The notes: generated from the letters alone by a model not told the origin. A stretch of 64,000 nucleotides of DNA from Hormiphora californensis (GCA_020137815.1 CM035351.1:9819969-9883968), one strand, 5' to 3'. Positions 1-9,912 are shown, counted from the stretch's first letter. A program made the numbers and translations.

Positions 1-30
1 CAAATTGGTGATGTCATTCTCCAATTTTAA

Positions 31-365
31 GGCTAGAGGGGGGGGGGGTCGACCGATTTTTGACCCCTATTTTGGACCATTTTTGGGGTTACCATCATGT
101 GATAGCGCTTGGCATACTGGACCAGATGGATATGACAGAATCGATTTTGCACGAACGGTCTGGAAAAAAATGGTGTTAACTTTAGGTCTGAAATAAATGT
201 AAACCCCATTATTTTAGGACTGGTAGATAGGGGTTAGAATACCCAATCAAGTGTCAAACACTTTGTCTTATCAAGAGGGATCACTCTGCAAGTTTTACAT
301 TATAAGTCCAACTGGTCTTTGAATTATTTGGGGTTAAAGGGCCTAAAAACCCAAATTATATTTAT
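31..365 (+). mobile_element. Left terminus of a TTAA-targeting DNA transposon (family GGCYAGAGGGG)
   Basis: The sequence TTAA at 27-30 is followed by GGCTAGAGGGG and a run of G, then a subterminal region that closely matches the complete element at 13183-13952. Shared words include the TACCATCATGTG stretch and the GACCAGATGGATA stretch. An inverted counterpart of the subterminal part lies at 9060-9120, also next to TTAA, so this end may pair with that one around 9 kb of nested insertions. No transposase is seen. The inner boundary is approximate. Confidence 0.6.
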
Positions 366-367
366 TA

Positions 368-880
368 TTTTGAACACTCCATCGTAACAAGCATGATATT
401 GGAGTCCCAAAAAACATGGGTACATACCAAACGGGCCCCAGGTGAGCCAGGGGGGAGCCCCTCAAGTTGGGGCCATTTGGGGTCCACTTGTAAACACGCT
501 TGTACTACTTGAAATGCTAACAATATGATCCTCTCTCAAATATAAAATTTAGGATAGAAACTATCCTTGTGTTATAGTCGATTTCATAATCTTTCTCATC
601 AATTATTATCCTTAAAAACTAGGAGAAAAAATACCAGAATACAGAGACAAGAAAGATTATGTGCTCACCTGAAAAACAAGGCTAAATTTTACCCAAAACT
701 TCAAATTTCAGATAGGATCATATTGTTAGCATTTCAAGGAGTACAAGCACGTTTACAAGGGGACCCCAACTCGGCGCCAACTTGAGGGGGCTCCCCCTGG
801 GCTCACATTGGGCCCGTGGGGCGTGTGCCTATGTTTTTTGGGACTCCAATAGCATGCTTGTTACGATGTAGTGTTCAAAA
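368..880. mobile_element. Foldback element with arms of about 165 bp
   Basis: Bases 368-533 are repeated in inverted orientation at 714-880 with small mismatches. The outer ends read TTTTGAACACT and AGTGTTCAAAA. About 180 bp separates the arms. The right arm abuts the TTAA of the next element at 881. A short open frame at 567-785 crosses the spacer and arm and is not thought to be a gene. No clear target duplication was found. Confidence 0.75.
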
Positions 881-1142
881 TTAAGGTCAGAGGGGGGGGG
901 TCCGGGGTATAAAAAGTCACTTTCGGTATCTGGTCCGGCTCGAAGAGCCGGACCAGATGACATACTTAGAATCGATTTAGCGCGCACCGTTAGGGAGAAA
1001 ATTGAGGTTAACTTTTGGCCCAAAATCAATGTTAACCTCTCTAATTCTTAAAGATCAGGTATTGAAACAATAAAAACTATTCTAAAAGTAAGGTATCACT
1101 AACTAAGGAGAGCATGTGTGAGCAATTATATGGCGTAAAACT

Positions 1143-1286
1143 GTGTTTTGAGTGTAACGATTTTTGATTGAGGCTTCCGTTCTCAAGATATTGAGGTTAA
1201 CGTCGAAAAAACATCAGGTGTGAAATATGTTAACCTCAATATCTTGGGAACGGAAGCCTCAATCAAAAATCGTTACACTCAAAACA
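1143..1286. repeat. Long inverted repeat, GAGGTTAAC type
   Basis: Arms 1143-1201 and 1229-1286 are near-perfect inverted copies running from TGTTTTGAGTGTAACG to GATATTGAGGTTAAC, with a loop of about 27 bp. The same arm sequence forms the core of the larger inverted repeat at 4402-4706, so this is a family-specific internal structure of the TTAA elements. Confidence 0.85.
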
Positions 1287-1449
1287 GGGTAGGTCTGAAT
1301 TTAGGGTAGGTCCGTAACGTATCGTTTATCAAACCATTGCAATTCGAGATTAGGTCGCTGGACCGAGTCCCGTATCTCGTATCAACTCATTACAATTCGA
1401 GGTTAGACACAAATTAGATCACTGAACCGCGTCCCATATCTCGTATTAA

Positions 1450-1610
1450 GGCCAGAGGGGGGGGGGTCCGAGGGTCAAAAAGTATACTTTTCTGAGGTTT
1501 ACACATGTGAGAGCTTTCGGCACTACTTTAAACAAATTAATTTGAGGACAATGTCCTTGGGTTAATCAGCCTGTTTTAGCATGGATTTTAGGATGGGCTG
1601 CTAGGATACC
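1450..1610 (+). mobile_element. Internal left terminus of another TTAA element
   Basis: TTAA at 1446-1449 is followed by GGCCAGAGGGGGG and a subterminal region with AAAAAGTATAC, related to the other termini of this family. Its partner end is not obvious. The preceding 1310-1440 contains two imperfect direct copies of a unit ending in CGTATCTCGTAT, about 60-65 bp apart. The inner limit is arbitrary, just before the AlkB fragment. Confidence 0.5.
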
Positions 1611-1616
1611 TCAAAT

Positions 1617-2030
1617 ATGGACCTAGACAACACTCCCCTCGACCAAATCTTTACTCGTGTGTCCTCCCCTGCGTTGGAGAGAATCATACTACTGGCGCAA
1701 CAGGAGTTGGAGAGAAGAAAGAAGTTTGGGGTTCCGAAAAAGGATCCCAGCAAGTATGTTACGTTTCATGGGAGGGGAGTCCCTGAAGTTGACTCAGAAT
1801 CGTTACATTGGGAGGTCGAAGACTTTGACCAAAAAAATACCTGGTTGTCAAACACAGGACTCGGGTATGGATGGGGTAAAGTTCAACTGCCTCCTGTGGA
1901 TATAGCCAAGTACCCCAACATCACGGGATTAATGGGGAAATTGAACAGTGAGTTGGGCTGCGGATACAACTCGTGTCTGGTAACCAGGTATAGGAGAGGA
2001 GAAGGGGTGCACTACCACTCTGAGTATTAG
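1617..2030 (+). pseudogene. AlkB-like 2-oxoglutarate/Fe(II) oxygenase domain, C-terminally truncated (retroelement-associated)
   Basis: The 137-codon frame encodes an N-terminal helix-rich part (residues 1-45), then the start of an AlkB-type fold. Residues near 75-85 include GYGWG, residues 118-125 read NSCLVTRY, and the metal-site region reads HYHSE where AlkB proteins have H-x-D. In the family this domain oxidatively demethylates nucleic acids. The frame stops directly after this motif, before the distal His and the Arg-rich C-terminus, and the acidic ligand is Glu instead of Asp, so activity is not expected. A related copy lies at 63109-64000. Only 14 bases after the stop a reverse-transcriptase tail begins, which suggests that both derive from one retroelement after an internal deletion. 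The start at 1617 is the first in-frame ATG and is unverified. Confidence 0.7.
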
Positions 2031-2044
2031 TTAAATGCCCCCTA

Positions 2045-2572
2045 AAGAAGAAGAACCTCTACATTAGTCTAGTTAGATCCCTGTTCGAACACTGTAGCCA
2101 AATATGGCGACCAGTAAGTGATTCAAGTCTGCTTAAGTTTGAAAGTTTGCAGAAACGTGCCACAAAATGGATATTAGGTGAAACAGACACTAGTTATAAT
2201 TTAGAAACGTATGTAAAGAAACTCAGGGAGATTGACGTACTCCCAATGAATCAAAAATTTCAATATAATGATCTTAAGTTGTTCCATAAAATATTCTATG
2301 AAACATCTCCTATAAAATTTCCATCTTTCCTACAAAAATACGATCCGGAATCACATTTCAGACGCACCACCAGACAACAAACGAAACGAGACAGAACGAA
2401 CATTATATGCATTGAACAACCCAGAGTGGACCTGTTCAAAAACTGTTACTTCTACCGCTGCCACCTTGAGTGGAATTTACTGCCTCAAGAACTGAGAAAT
2501 ACAACCGAACACAATTCATTTTCCTCCAAACTGAAAGACCATCTCTGGAACGCCTTACATGACACAACTTAA
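2045..2572 (+). pseudogene. LINE reverse-transcriptase C-terminal region (thumb and tail), 5' truncated
   Basis: Frame 2045-2572 is open and reads through typical non-LTR retrotransposon thumb motifs: NLYISLVRSLFEHC, then a QKRATKWILG block, a DLKLFHKIFYE block and a terminal WNLLPQEL followed by a short helical tail and stop. These match the end of CR1/jockey-type LINE ORF2 proteins. The catalytic palm is absent. The fragment sits just downstream of the AlkB fragment and inside the TTAA composite element. It is probably a dead remnant. Confidence 0.75.
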
Positions 2573-3141
2573 TTCGCCTCTGTGGTGGGGGTCCCTTTCT
2601 CTTCCTTTATTTCTGCTTTATCTCTCCCACCTCCACACATAGCTCATTCTTTACATTGTACTCAAATATGAGGTTTGGAGTGGTGTTGAACAGTTTGAAA
2701 CAGGACGGGCGCCCCCACCACAGATATGAATTCTATCTGATATAAATCTCTACCAACAGCCGACGGTATACTAAATTTTGGATGGGGATCATGGGGGAGG
2801 GGTGGGGGACTAGGAAAAATGGGCAAGGGTAAGTAATTATTTTTATCATTAATGAGTGAATTAAAATTAACCAACTAGTCTAATGTGAATAGCCTTATAG
2901 CTATTTCTATTTTTATTTAGCTATTAAAAGTATACTATATTAGTCTGTTTGTCCGTAGTGTGCGAGACCCGGTGTCCCGATTTTTTTTTCACGTCTGGAA
3001 TTTTCATTTTGGGAGCTCGTTTTGCTGCAGGAATTTTACTATTTGCTGCAGTCATGGATAGGGATTTTACCGTCCTAAAATACCCCGGCAGTCCCAGTAC
3101 CCCTAACATTGGAATATTTCCCTACTGCAGTCCCTATATAA
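2573..3141. other. No gene seen; AT-rich spacer
   Basis: I see no convincing coding region. The start of the CTGCAG-rich block (about 2940 on) contains GTGCGAGACCCGGTGTCCC, which has a diverged inverted partner near 3956-3980, so 2940-3985 may be a further small inverted-repeat element. Confidence 0.4.
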
Positions 3142-3155
3142 GGTTGGAATATTCC

Positions 3156-3456
3156 TTGGAATATTCCATCTTTGCAGTGCCTGCTGCAGTGCTGCTGCAT
3201 TAGTGGAAATTCCTTGGAATATTCCATATTTGCAGTGCCTGCTGCAGTGCTGCTGCAGCAGTGGAAATTCCTTGGAATATTCCATCTTTGCAGTGCCTGC
3301 TGCAGTGCTGCTGCAGTAGTGGAAATTCCTTGGAATATTCCATCTTTGCAGTGCCTGCTGCAGTGCTGCTGCAGCAGTGGAAATTCCTTGGAATATTACA
3401 TCTCTGCAGTGCCTGCTGCAGTGCTGCTGCAGCGGTGGAAATTTCTTGGAATATTC
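3156..3456. repeat. 58-bp minisatellite rich in CTGCAG and TTGGAATATTCC
   Basis: TTGGAATATTCC-type sequence recurs at 3156, 3214, 3272, 3330, 3388 and 3446, exactly 58 bp apart, giving five units and a partial sixth. Each unit carries GCAGTGCCTGCTGCAGTGC. Long frames on both strands here simply reflect the repeat and are not genes. Confidence 0.95.
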
Positions 3457-3457
3457 C

Positions 3458-3716
3458 ACTCAGGGACTGCAACAGTGACTATAACGATCTCACCCCTTTG
3501 TAAAGCTATGGGGAAAAAGAGAGCTATGTTAAAGTATGAATCTCTCTTTTCTTCCCCTTCCCTGCTGCAGTGCTGCAGCGACTGCAGAGATGGAAAATTC
3601 CGAGAAAATTCCACTCAGCCACTGCAACAGTGACTATAACGATCTCACCCCTTTGTAAAGCTATGGGGAAAAAAGAGAGCTATGTTAAAGTATGAATCTC
3701 TCTTTTCTTTTCCCTT
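3458..3716. repeat. Direct duplication of about 105 bp
   Basis: Bases 3458-3562 (from CCACTCAGGGACTGCAACAG) recur at 3610-3716 with few changes, separated by a CTGCAG-rich spacer. A further CTGCTGCAGCAG-rich cluster follows at 3845-3925. Together with the 58-bp array this makes 3.0-3.9 kb a CTGCAG-rich block. Confidence 0.9.
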
Positions 3717-4401
3717 CCCCCTTACTCGACTGTTGTCGGTGCATTACGCACAACTGGAACATGCCCCAACATATTCTATCTCTGTTACACACTGTTAACA
3801 CTGCAGCACTGCTGTATCTCTGTGTGTAAGTATGGGAAATATCTTCTGCTGCTGCAGCAGCTGCTGCTGCAGTCCCCCAATATTTTTTCATTTTGCTGCA
3901 AGGATTTTGTTTTGCTGCAGAATTTTTGCATTTATCTTTCCTTCATATTCCAGAGATCGGGACACTGGGGTGCGAGAACTGTCTGTGTGTGAATTTTTAT
4001 AGTATTTTGAGGTGTAAGCGCTCCGTCTATATTGACACTCCGTCAATAGGAGCCAACCGGGATATTGTCTTTATATATTGTATATCGATTTTTATCCTTT
4101 TTCAAATCAAATCATGATGTAACTCGGAGAAAGGAAAGTTTTTGGTGGGATAACTGCACACCAAGTGTATCAGAACCCCCTGTTTTTTGAGGTTAACTTT
4201 TGACCGAAAATGTAAGTTAACCTCAAAAATCTTGTATTTATGTCGCCTTCACAGATGAAAATGGTACCAATCGATAGATCTGATCAAGGAGACCAAATGT
4301 TTAAAGTTTCAGAGGTCTAAGCCATATAGTTGTTCGGATATTTGAGGTTAACTTATCACCCAAAAAACAACCTTTTTGGTCTTTTTCACACCTTACTTTT
4401 T

Positions 4402-4706
4402 AAATCGCCACTACATTCAGCTCATAAACGGCTAAGAGTTGGGCCTTGAAATTTGGCAGGCATGATCCTTAGATAATAAACTGTGCTTTGAGTGTAACGA
4501 TTTTTGATTGAGGCTTCCGTTCCCAAGATATTGAGGTTAACATATTTCACATCTGATATTTTTTAGACGTTAACCTCAATATCTTGGGAACGGAGGCTCC
4601 AATAAAAAATCGTTACACTCAAAGCACAGTTTATTATCTAAGGATCATGCCTGCCAAATTTCAAGGCCCAACTCTTAGCCGTTTATGAGCTGAATGTAGT
4701 GGCGAT
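4402..4706. repeat. Inverted repeat with arms of about 135 bp
   Basis: Arms 4402-4542 and 4576-4706 are near-perfect inverted copies (outer end TAAATCGCCACTACATTCAG). The inner part repeats the arm of the 1143-1286 hairpin. GAGGTTAAC occurs at the arm ends near the centre. It sits in the right half of the TTAA composite element. Confidence 0.85.
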
Positions 4707-5054
4707 TCGTAAAAATGTTCCAAGTTATTCACCAAAAGGCTACTTTTTGGTGAAATATGTTAACCTCAAAATTTAAAGAACTACCAGGAATATCGCCATA
4801 AAATTGCTCACAAATGCTCTACTTAGTGATACCTTACTTTTAGAACAGTTTTTATTGTTTCAATACCTGATCTCTAAGAATTAGAGAGGTTAACATTGAT
4901 TTTGGACCAAAAGTTAACCTCAATTTTCTCCCTAATAGCGCGCGCAAAATCGATTCCGAGTATGTCATACCAGATACCGAAAGTGACTTTTTATACCCCC
5001 GGACCCCCCCCCCTCTGGCCTTAACTCGTTAACCTCAAATTTATTTCCAGCCAT

Positions 5055-5222
5055 TATGCTCTCTTTTCGGAACGAGCTAACCCGGGTGGGCGAGCTAACA
5101 ATAGTGAACTTCCATGCGATATCGCGTGCATGTAATTGCACTATTGTTAGCTTGTTCGCCCGGGTTTGGTACAGTCTGCGACGCGCAGTGTTGAGACGAA
5201 CACGTTCCGAAAATGCAGGATT
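5055..5222. mobile_element. MITE with CCCGGGT and GAGCTAACAATAGTG inverted repeats, copy 1
   Basis: The sequence TTATGCTCTCTTTTCGGAAC at the left is mirrored by GTTCCGAAAATGCA at the right. An internal pair GAGCTAACAATAGTG / CACTATTGTTAGCTTG forms the core hairpin. The same element recurs at 28833-29049, in both cases just 5' of a TA-flanked element, so the pair probably travelled or was duplicated together. Confidence 0.8.
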
Positions 5223-5665
5223 AGGTGTAGAGGTCTGAAACTTGAGCTGACCTTGTAACTAGATCTATCATTCAGTAGGGTATACACTGGCTATTTGAAA
5301 CAGCTGCTAACTTGAAACAGTGTCTGACAATCTGAAACACGTGCACTGGTTATTTGAAACGGGTTCCCCCGATCATGTGTTTGATATTTTACATTGCGTG
5401 TTATCTGCTCTCTGATTGGGTGATATCGTGTGACGTGTGCTGCTGCAGCAGAGGAGATGTATCTTACACACACTGCAGTGTGTGAAGGGTCTTCATGATT
5501 AGATAATAGATAAAATTATGTTGTGTGTAGCGGTGCCGTTTGTACACTGTACCCAGACAGACAGACAGAGGGAGAGATAGAGCCGTTAATTGTAGTATTG
5601 AACCTAAATACACACTTTTCACTTGTCAGAGTACTACAATTGATTCTTTTTTACATTGAAAAGAT

Positions 5666-5723
5666 CGAGAGACAGAAAGAGAGAGAGAGTGAGGGAGAGA
5701 AAGAGAGAGAGTGAGGGAGAGAA

Positions 5724-5796
<73 letters not shown>

Positions 5797-5814
5797 AAGA
5801 GAGAGAGAGAGAGT
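5666..5814. repeat. (GA)n microsatellite
   Basis: This is a nearly uninterrupted GA tract with scattered GAAA and GTGA variants. It precedes sequence shared with 55.07-55.30 kb, where a GA/CT tract also adjoins the same unit. Confidence 0.95.
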
Positions 5815-5858
5815 TCAACTTACCCCTATGTACATTGTTCTACCTACCTTTACTCCGC

Positions 5859-6232
5859 GGTAGGCGGTAAATGTTAACCAGATCTGTGAGAATTTCGCAC
5901 GTTTTTGCCCATAACTCAGCCATTTCTTGACCAATTTGCAAAATCTTTGGCTCATTGGAAAGAGGACATTGAGAGATCTCTCAAATGAGCTCAAGAAAAT
6001 GAAAATTGGCGAAAATTGCGCGGCGTGGTGGCAAAAATGCGCATTTTGCGCCATGACGCCGCGCATTTTGCGCCGATTTTAGTTTTTTTGGGCTCATTTG
6101 AAAGAGCTCAATGTCCTCTTTCCAACGCGCCCAAGATTTTGCAAATTGGTCAAGAAATGACTGAGTTATGGACAAAAACGTGGTTTTGCACGTACGTTTT
6201 CTCTCAGATATGGTTAACATTTACCGCCTACC
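5859..6232. mobile_element. MULE-like foldback element with perfect 9-bp TSD
   Basis: The element starts GGTAGGCGGTAAATGTTAAC and ends with its inverse. It is flanked by TTACTCCGC at 5850-5858 and again at 6233-6241. Each arm is about 180 bp, so almost the whole 374-bp element folds back. An uninterrupted version of the flanking sequence exists near 55.23-55.25 kb (inverted), which supports the insertion reading. A 9-bp duplication is typical of Mutator-like elements. No coding capacity. Confidence 0.88.
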
Positions 6233-6510
6233 TTACTCCGCAGGCCCTCTTCAACAAGATCCGGGGCCCGGGGGATTCAACCCTGCTATCGCATGGGACC
6301 TTACGGCAATATTATCATTCAATATGTAACACAGAATGCATTTTTAAACCTCTGGTACCTTGTTTAAATAAGCAACACCAATGAAGCAGGTCGAAACCGG
6401 CAATATTATTGCTGGGCAAGTGATTCTGGTAACTTGAAACACCGCGGAGGGCTATTTAAAACACTTTTCTCAAAATCCACTGTCGGAAATTTTGAGCATA
6501 GGGAGGATAT

Positions 6511-7295
6511 GAGGGACCTGGTTCCATAATGGTATAAGTGCAGATATACCAAAATGGAGATAACAGTGGGAGCATGTTTGGGATGGTCTAATGTACCTCC
6601 TGACCAATTTTGGTGAAGATCTGACCTCGGGAACACAAAAAAAAACTTTGGTACATCTTAACTTATACCACCACTTTTGCAGTTTTTTGGCCTCCTTGGG
6701 ATATCTTAAGATAGTACAAAGGCTATCCGATGCATTGGGGGTATATCTGCAGATATACCGATGCTTTGGGGGTATATCTGCAGATGTACCACCCTTAGAC
6801 AGTTACCATGTATGGTATATCTGCAGATATTATACCAATTATTAATAGAAGTTTTGGTATATCTGCAGATGTACCAATTAGAAATAGAAATTTTGGTATA
6901 TCTGCAAAAATGCACCTTCAAAAAAATATAAAACTAGGTACATCTGCAGATATACCAGCCAATATTTTTTATAAACGGTGGTATATCTGCATATGTACCA
7001 CTTATCTAAAACAATAATGGTATATCTGCAGATATACCACTTATAATAATAGGAGGTTGGTATATCTGAGACTAAACTTTTTCTACGGGCCGAGAATTTT
7101 TGCTGTTTTGTTGGAATCTGTTACTTTTTACTAGAAGTTGAGGATAATTGCTTGAGGTTTCTAAAATGCATAGGGTTGACGGGGTAAGATTGTATATTCA
7201 ATGGAGTGCAACTGCTTGAAGTTTAAAAAACAGTTTTTTGCGATTATCTCAAAATGCACTTTCTGCAGATATACCATTATGGAACCAGGTCCCTC
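6511..7295. mobile_element. Foldback element carrying an array of a 20-bp CTGCAG palindrome
   Basis: The ends read GAGGGACCTGGTTCCATAAT and its inverse, flanked by ATAT at 6507-6510 and 7296-7299. The related copy at about 29.75 kb shows the empty site GGATATGAATT, so the 4-bp duplication is directly supported. About ten copies of GGTATATCTGCAGATATACC or close variants lie inside at irregular spacing of roughly 25-45 bp, most of them in 6745-7075. No coding region. The superfamily is unclear. Confidence 0.88.
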
Positions 7296-7769
7296 ATATG
7301 AATTATGAGTTTAGCCAATTCCGCCAAAAATTGGTCGAATTTGGGGCAAAAACTGTTTTCCTGGCTATTTGAAATAATTTTTGGAAACATTCACTGCACC
7401 AAGCACATGTAACAAAATTCAGATTTAAGACATGGAATGGCTCTGTACAACCCTTGTCTAACTATTCCTTGTCGAAAATCTCGGTTTCGTGGACGAATTG
7501 AGGGAGATACGGCTGTTTCAAATTAGCAGACTGAGGCGGGCTAATTGAAACAGCAAATTTGGATAGATATCACGTGACCTTGACCCCGGAAGACAAAATG
7601 AGACATCTCAACCCACTTCAAAAACGACCCTGGGACTGTCTCGGTAACATAGGGTGAAAAAATTTTGGGTTCGACTTGATTTGTGGACATGCAAAGGAAA
7701 AAAGTGAAAAACTGTTTCAAATAGCCAGTGTCTACCTTACTAAATTAAGCTTCGTAGCTATTGTGGTTC

Positions 7770-7935
7770 ATGGATAAATGAGGTTAACATCAGATTTTGG
7801 ACAAAAATTAACCTCTTTTTTTTTCTCCAAAACAGCTTGCACAAAATCCATTCTGAGCACATCATCTGGTCCGGCTCTTCGAGCCGGACCAGATGCCGAA
7901 AGTGACTTTTATATCTCCGGACCCCCCCTCTGGCC
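7770..7935 (-). mobile_element. Right terminus of a TTAA-family element
   Basis: The inverted GGCCAGAGGGGGGTCCGG end abuts TTAA at 7936-7939. The subterminal part shares the small palindrome CCGGCTCTTCGAGCCGG with the terminus at 885 (where it reads CCGGCTCGAAGAGCCGG), and has two TTAACCT-type motifs. The left partner is uncertain. Confidence 0.6.
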
Positions 7936-8116
7936 TTAATCAGTATGTATAAAACAGAATAGAAACAATCGTGGTGTTTTACTAACACATTCTGAATATA
8001 AGCAGTGAGGTTGACATGTTCATGCACAGAAGCAGGGTAATACAAGCCAGCATATTAAAAATTTTAAGAAATTGTTAGTAAAACACAAGGATTTTTTTAT
8101 CGTGTTTGATAAATAT

Positions 8117-8275
8117 TGATCCAGCATGAATTCTCCCAACATAACAAAAATATCTCAATGATGGGTGGGTCGATTTTGAGCAGCAAAACGCAAAATGCTC
8201 AGAAAGCTAATCTCTACTACCTACAGTACCTACAACAAACTTGGTCAAATCTGATCAGGTCCACTCTCACTTTAA
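8117..8275. repeat. Dispersed repeat shared with the insertion inside the right-end AlkB copy
   Basis: From TTCTCCCAACATAACAAAAA through TCCACTCTCACTTTA this block matches 63593-63732 with few differences and a small internal length change. At 63.6 kb it forms the right part of an insertion that splits the AlkB-like frame. Its own element boundaries are not clear here. Confidence 0.85.
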
Positions 8276-8364
8276 CAACTGCCTTGGTTATCATAGCAAC
8301 TGTCTTGGTTATCATAGCAAGTGCTTTGATTACCATAGCAACCACCCTAGATGACATAGCAACT
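8273..8364. repeat. 21-bp minisatellite
   Basis: Four imperfect copies of a 21-bp unit like CAACTGTCTTGGTTATCATAG lie in tandem. A 182-codon open frame at 8116-8664 runs through it and encodes a 7-residue hydrophobic repeat, but the frame continues through non-coding duplicated DNA and is not considered a gene. Confidence 0.85.
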
Positions 8365-8468
8365 AACAACGTATTAGCCAAAAATCGAGGGCAAAATTTA
8401 TCGGGAAATCCAGTTTTGGAGCCTAGTGATTTATTTTACATGGCAGGTAAACACCGCATTAATGAATA

Positions 8469-9037
8469 CATTATAATATGTATAGATAACCCCGGCTTGT
8501 GGAGGGCTGGTATATCAATATCGATATTCACGAGGAGCAACGTGACGAGGGGTATATCGTGTGATAATCCCCGTAGGGGATTATCAAATTTCATCACTTT
8601 ACTAGCCGGGGGTATCTGTTATAAACCGACCCTGGGAATTATGAAAGGTGTGAATGGGCACTGAAAACAGAGGGAGGGAAGTATCTGATATACCATGACA
8701 GTAGACTGCGGGAAATATCAGCAGGGGGGGGGGGGTGGTTTATAATATAGATAACCCCGGCTAGTAGAGGGATGAAATCTGATATACCAGCCTGTCAGGC
8801 TGGTATATCATATCGATATCCACAAGGAGTGAAACGACGAGGGAAATATCGTGTGATAATCCCCGTAGGGGATTATCAAATTTCATCACTTTACTAGCCG
8901 TGGTTATTTGTTATAAACCGACCCCCGGAATTATGAAAGGTGTGAATGGGCACTGATACTGACAACAGCGGGAGGGAATTATTTGATATACCATAGTAGA
9001 CTGCGGGAAATATCAACAGGGAGGTGGTTTATAATGC
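8469..9037. repeat. Tandem duplication of a unit of about 280-290 bp
   Basis: Unit 1 (about 8469-8748) and unit 2 (about 8749-9037) align over their length. Both start at TATAGATAACCCCGGCT and contain GATAATCCCCGTAGGGGATT, a short palindrome. The copies differ by substitutions and a small indel. No coding role is evident. Confidence 0.85.
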
Positions 9038-9059
9038 AATAATTCTTGTTCTCCCAGAC

Positions 9060-9120
9060 CGTTCCCGCAAATCGATTCTATCATATCCATCTGGTCCAGT
9101 ATGTCCCCCCCTCTCTGGCC
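9060..9120 (-). mobile_element. Right terminus of a TTAA-family element
   Basis: The inverted GGCCAGAG end abuts TTAA at 9121-9124. Its subterminal sequence (CATATCCATCTGGTCCAGTA) is the inverse of the terminus at 31-365, so these could be the two ends of one element swollen by nested insertions. Part of the subterminal region seen in 13183-13952 is deleted here. Confidence 0.6.
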
Positions 9121-9207
9121 TTAAATCGGCATGTCGAATTTCCTCTGCCGTTTTCAGAAAATTTTGATCCTTATCGTGCCTTCTTGTAGGAAGATATATG
9201 ACGAGAA

Positions 9208-9603
9208 ATGTCCGATCGTGAGACGAATTATACTGGTATAATTTTCACTGTTGTTGGTCTCTTTGCAACAACTGTTCTTCTGTCTGTATGTATGTCTTGT
9301 TACAAGTGCTTTGTGAGGCGTCGACGAAAGGCTCTTACTTCACAAGCAGCAGTTCAATACGAAGCAGGTGTGTTACCACTGGTGCCTAATGGTGGGGCTG
9401 CATTGAATCGAGGCTCTGTTAGTAAGCAAGGTGCACCCCGAAACAATGGAAGGAAATACCCCAAGCATATCACGAGTACTGTTCAAAATCTCGAACAGGA
9501 ACCGCCAGGGCCAAGCAAAGAAAGCTCAGACTTTAATTTGATGAAACGTCATAGTATGTATTATAGTGTCGAGAGCATGGCATCTCTTGCCAGCGCTGTT
9601 TAG
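9208..9603 (+). CDS. Small single-pass membrane protein, paralogue of 23598-24077
   Basis: 131 codons. A short N-terminus (MSDRETNY) is followed by a hydrophobic segment at about residues 9-28 that ends in CMSCYKC, then RRRRK and a polar, probably disordered tail of about 90 residues. The C-terminus reads KRHSMYYSVES with a short Ser/Ala tail. The protein at 23598 shares the ETNYxGII start, the GLF core, the CMSC-x-K juncture and the C-terminal SxYxSxES pattern, so selection on both is likely. The positive-inside rule predicts a cytoplasmic tail. NYT is a possible N-glycosylation site, and the juxtamembrane Cys residues could be palmitoylated; both are inferences. A pyrimidine-rich stretch ending CTTCTTGTAG lies 18 bases upstream and looks like a 3' splice site in the 5' UTR. 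Function unknown. Confidence 0.62.
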   Translation: MSDRETNYTGIIFTVVGLFATTVLLSVCMSCYKCFVRRRRKALTSQAAVQYEAGVLPLVPNGGAALNRGSVSKQGAPRNNGRKYPKHITSTVQNLEQEPPGPSKESSDFNLMKRHSMYYSVESMASLASAV

Positions 9604-9911
9604 GAATATCCCTGATAGGTTTGGATTGGACATGAATATTAATATAATGATTAGTGCAATATATAGATATTTTTACAACGTATGTATGATATAGAAATTA
9701 GAAAGTACAATAGTATTTTCATTGTACCACTACGGTGTTACTATGAGCCTTTACGTTACATGTAAACAAGAGTGTGACTATTTACGGAGTTCCACTCTTA
9801 TCTTTACTTAAACAACTGCATCTTTCACGCGTGTCGTGTTAGAGATGCAGTCGATCTAGTAGAGATATGAGTGTCAGGGGTAGTGTTATTAGCATATATA
9901 TTTCAAAAGTA

Positions 9912-9912
9912 A

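Larger units (their letters stand above)
885..5020. mobile_element. Composite TTAA transposon with TIRs of about 235 bp
   Basis: TTAA flanks both ends (881-884 and 5021-5024). The left end from GGTCAGAGG through about 1125 is repeated inverted at about 4790-5020. It includes a TATAAAAAGTCACTTTCGG stretch and a TTAACCTC-rich stretch. The roughly 4.1 kb body holds foldback elements, the AlkB and reverse-transcriptase remnants and CTGCAG minisatellites, but no transposase. TTAA duplication fits piggyBac-like elements (or Sola3-like, from memory); the family is not resolved. The motif GAGGTTAAC recurs throughout the body. Confidence 0.75.
5278..7737. mobile_element. TA-flanked DNA transposon (TIR GGGTANNCACTGGC), copy 1, with nested insertions
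   Basis: TA dinucleotides flank 5278-7737. The ends read GGGTATACACTGGC and, inverted, AGGTAGACACTGGC, followed by TATTTGAAAC. The related copy at 29066-30220 is 1155 bp, while this one is 2460 bp because it contains at least two later insertions (the 5.8-6.3 kb block and 6511-7295). The motif CTATTTGAAAC or variants recurs many times near both ends. TA duplication fits the Tc1/mariner group, but no transposase is present. Confidence 0.75.

Noticed and set aside
3103-3633. Repetitive Cys-rich frames on both strands
   Set aside because: They follow the 58-bp minisatellite; since 58 is not a multiple of three, a repeat protein under selection is unlikely.
8116-8664. 182-codon frame with a hydrophobic heptad repeat
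   Set aside because: It begins in a dispersed repeat shared with 63.6 kb, crosses a minisatellite and ends in a duplicated non-coding unit.
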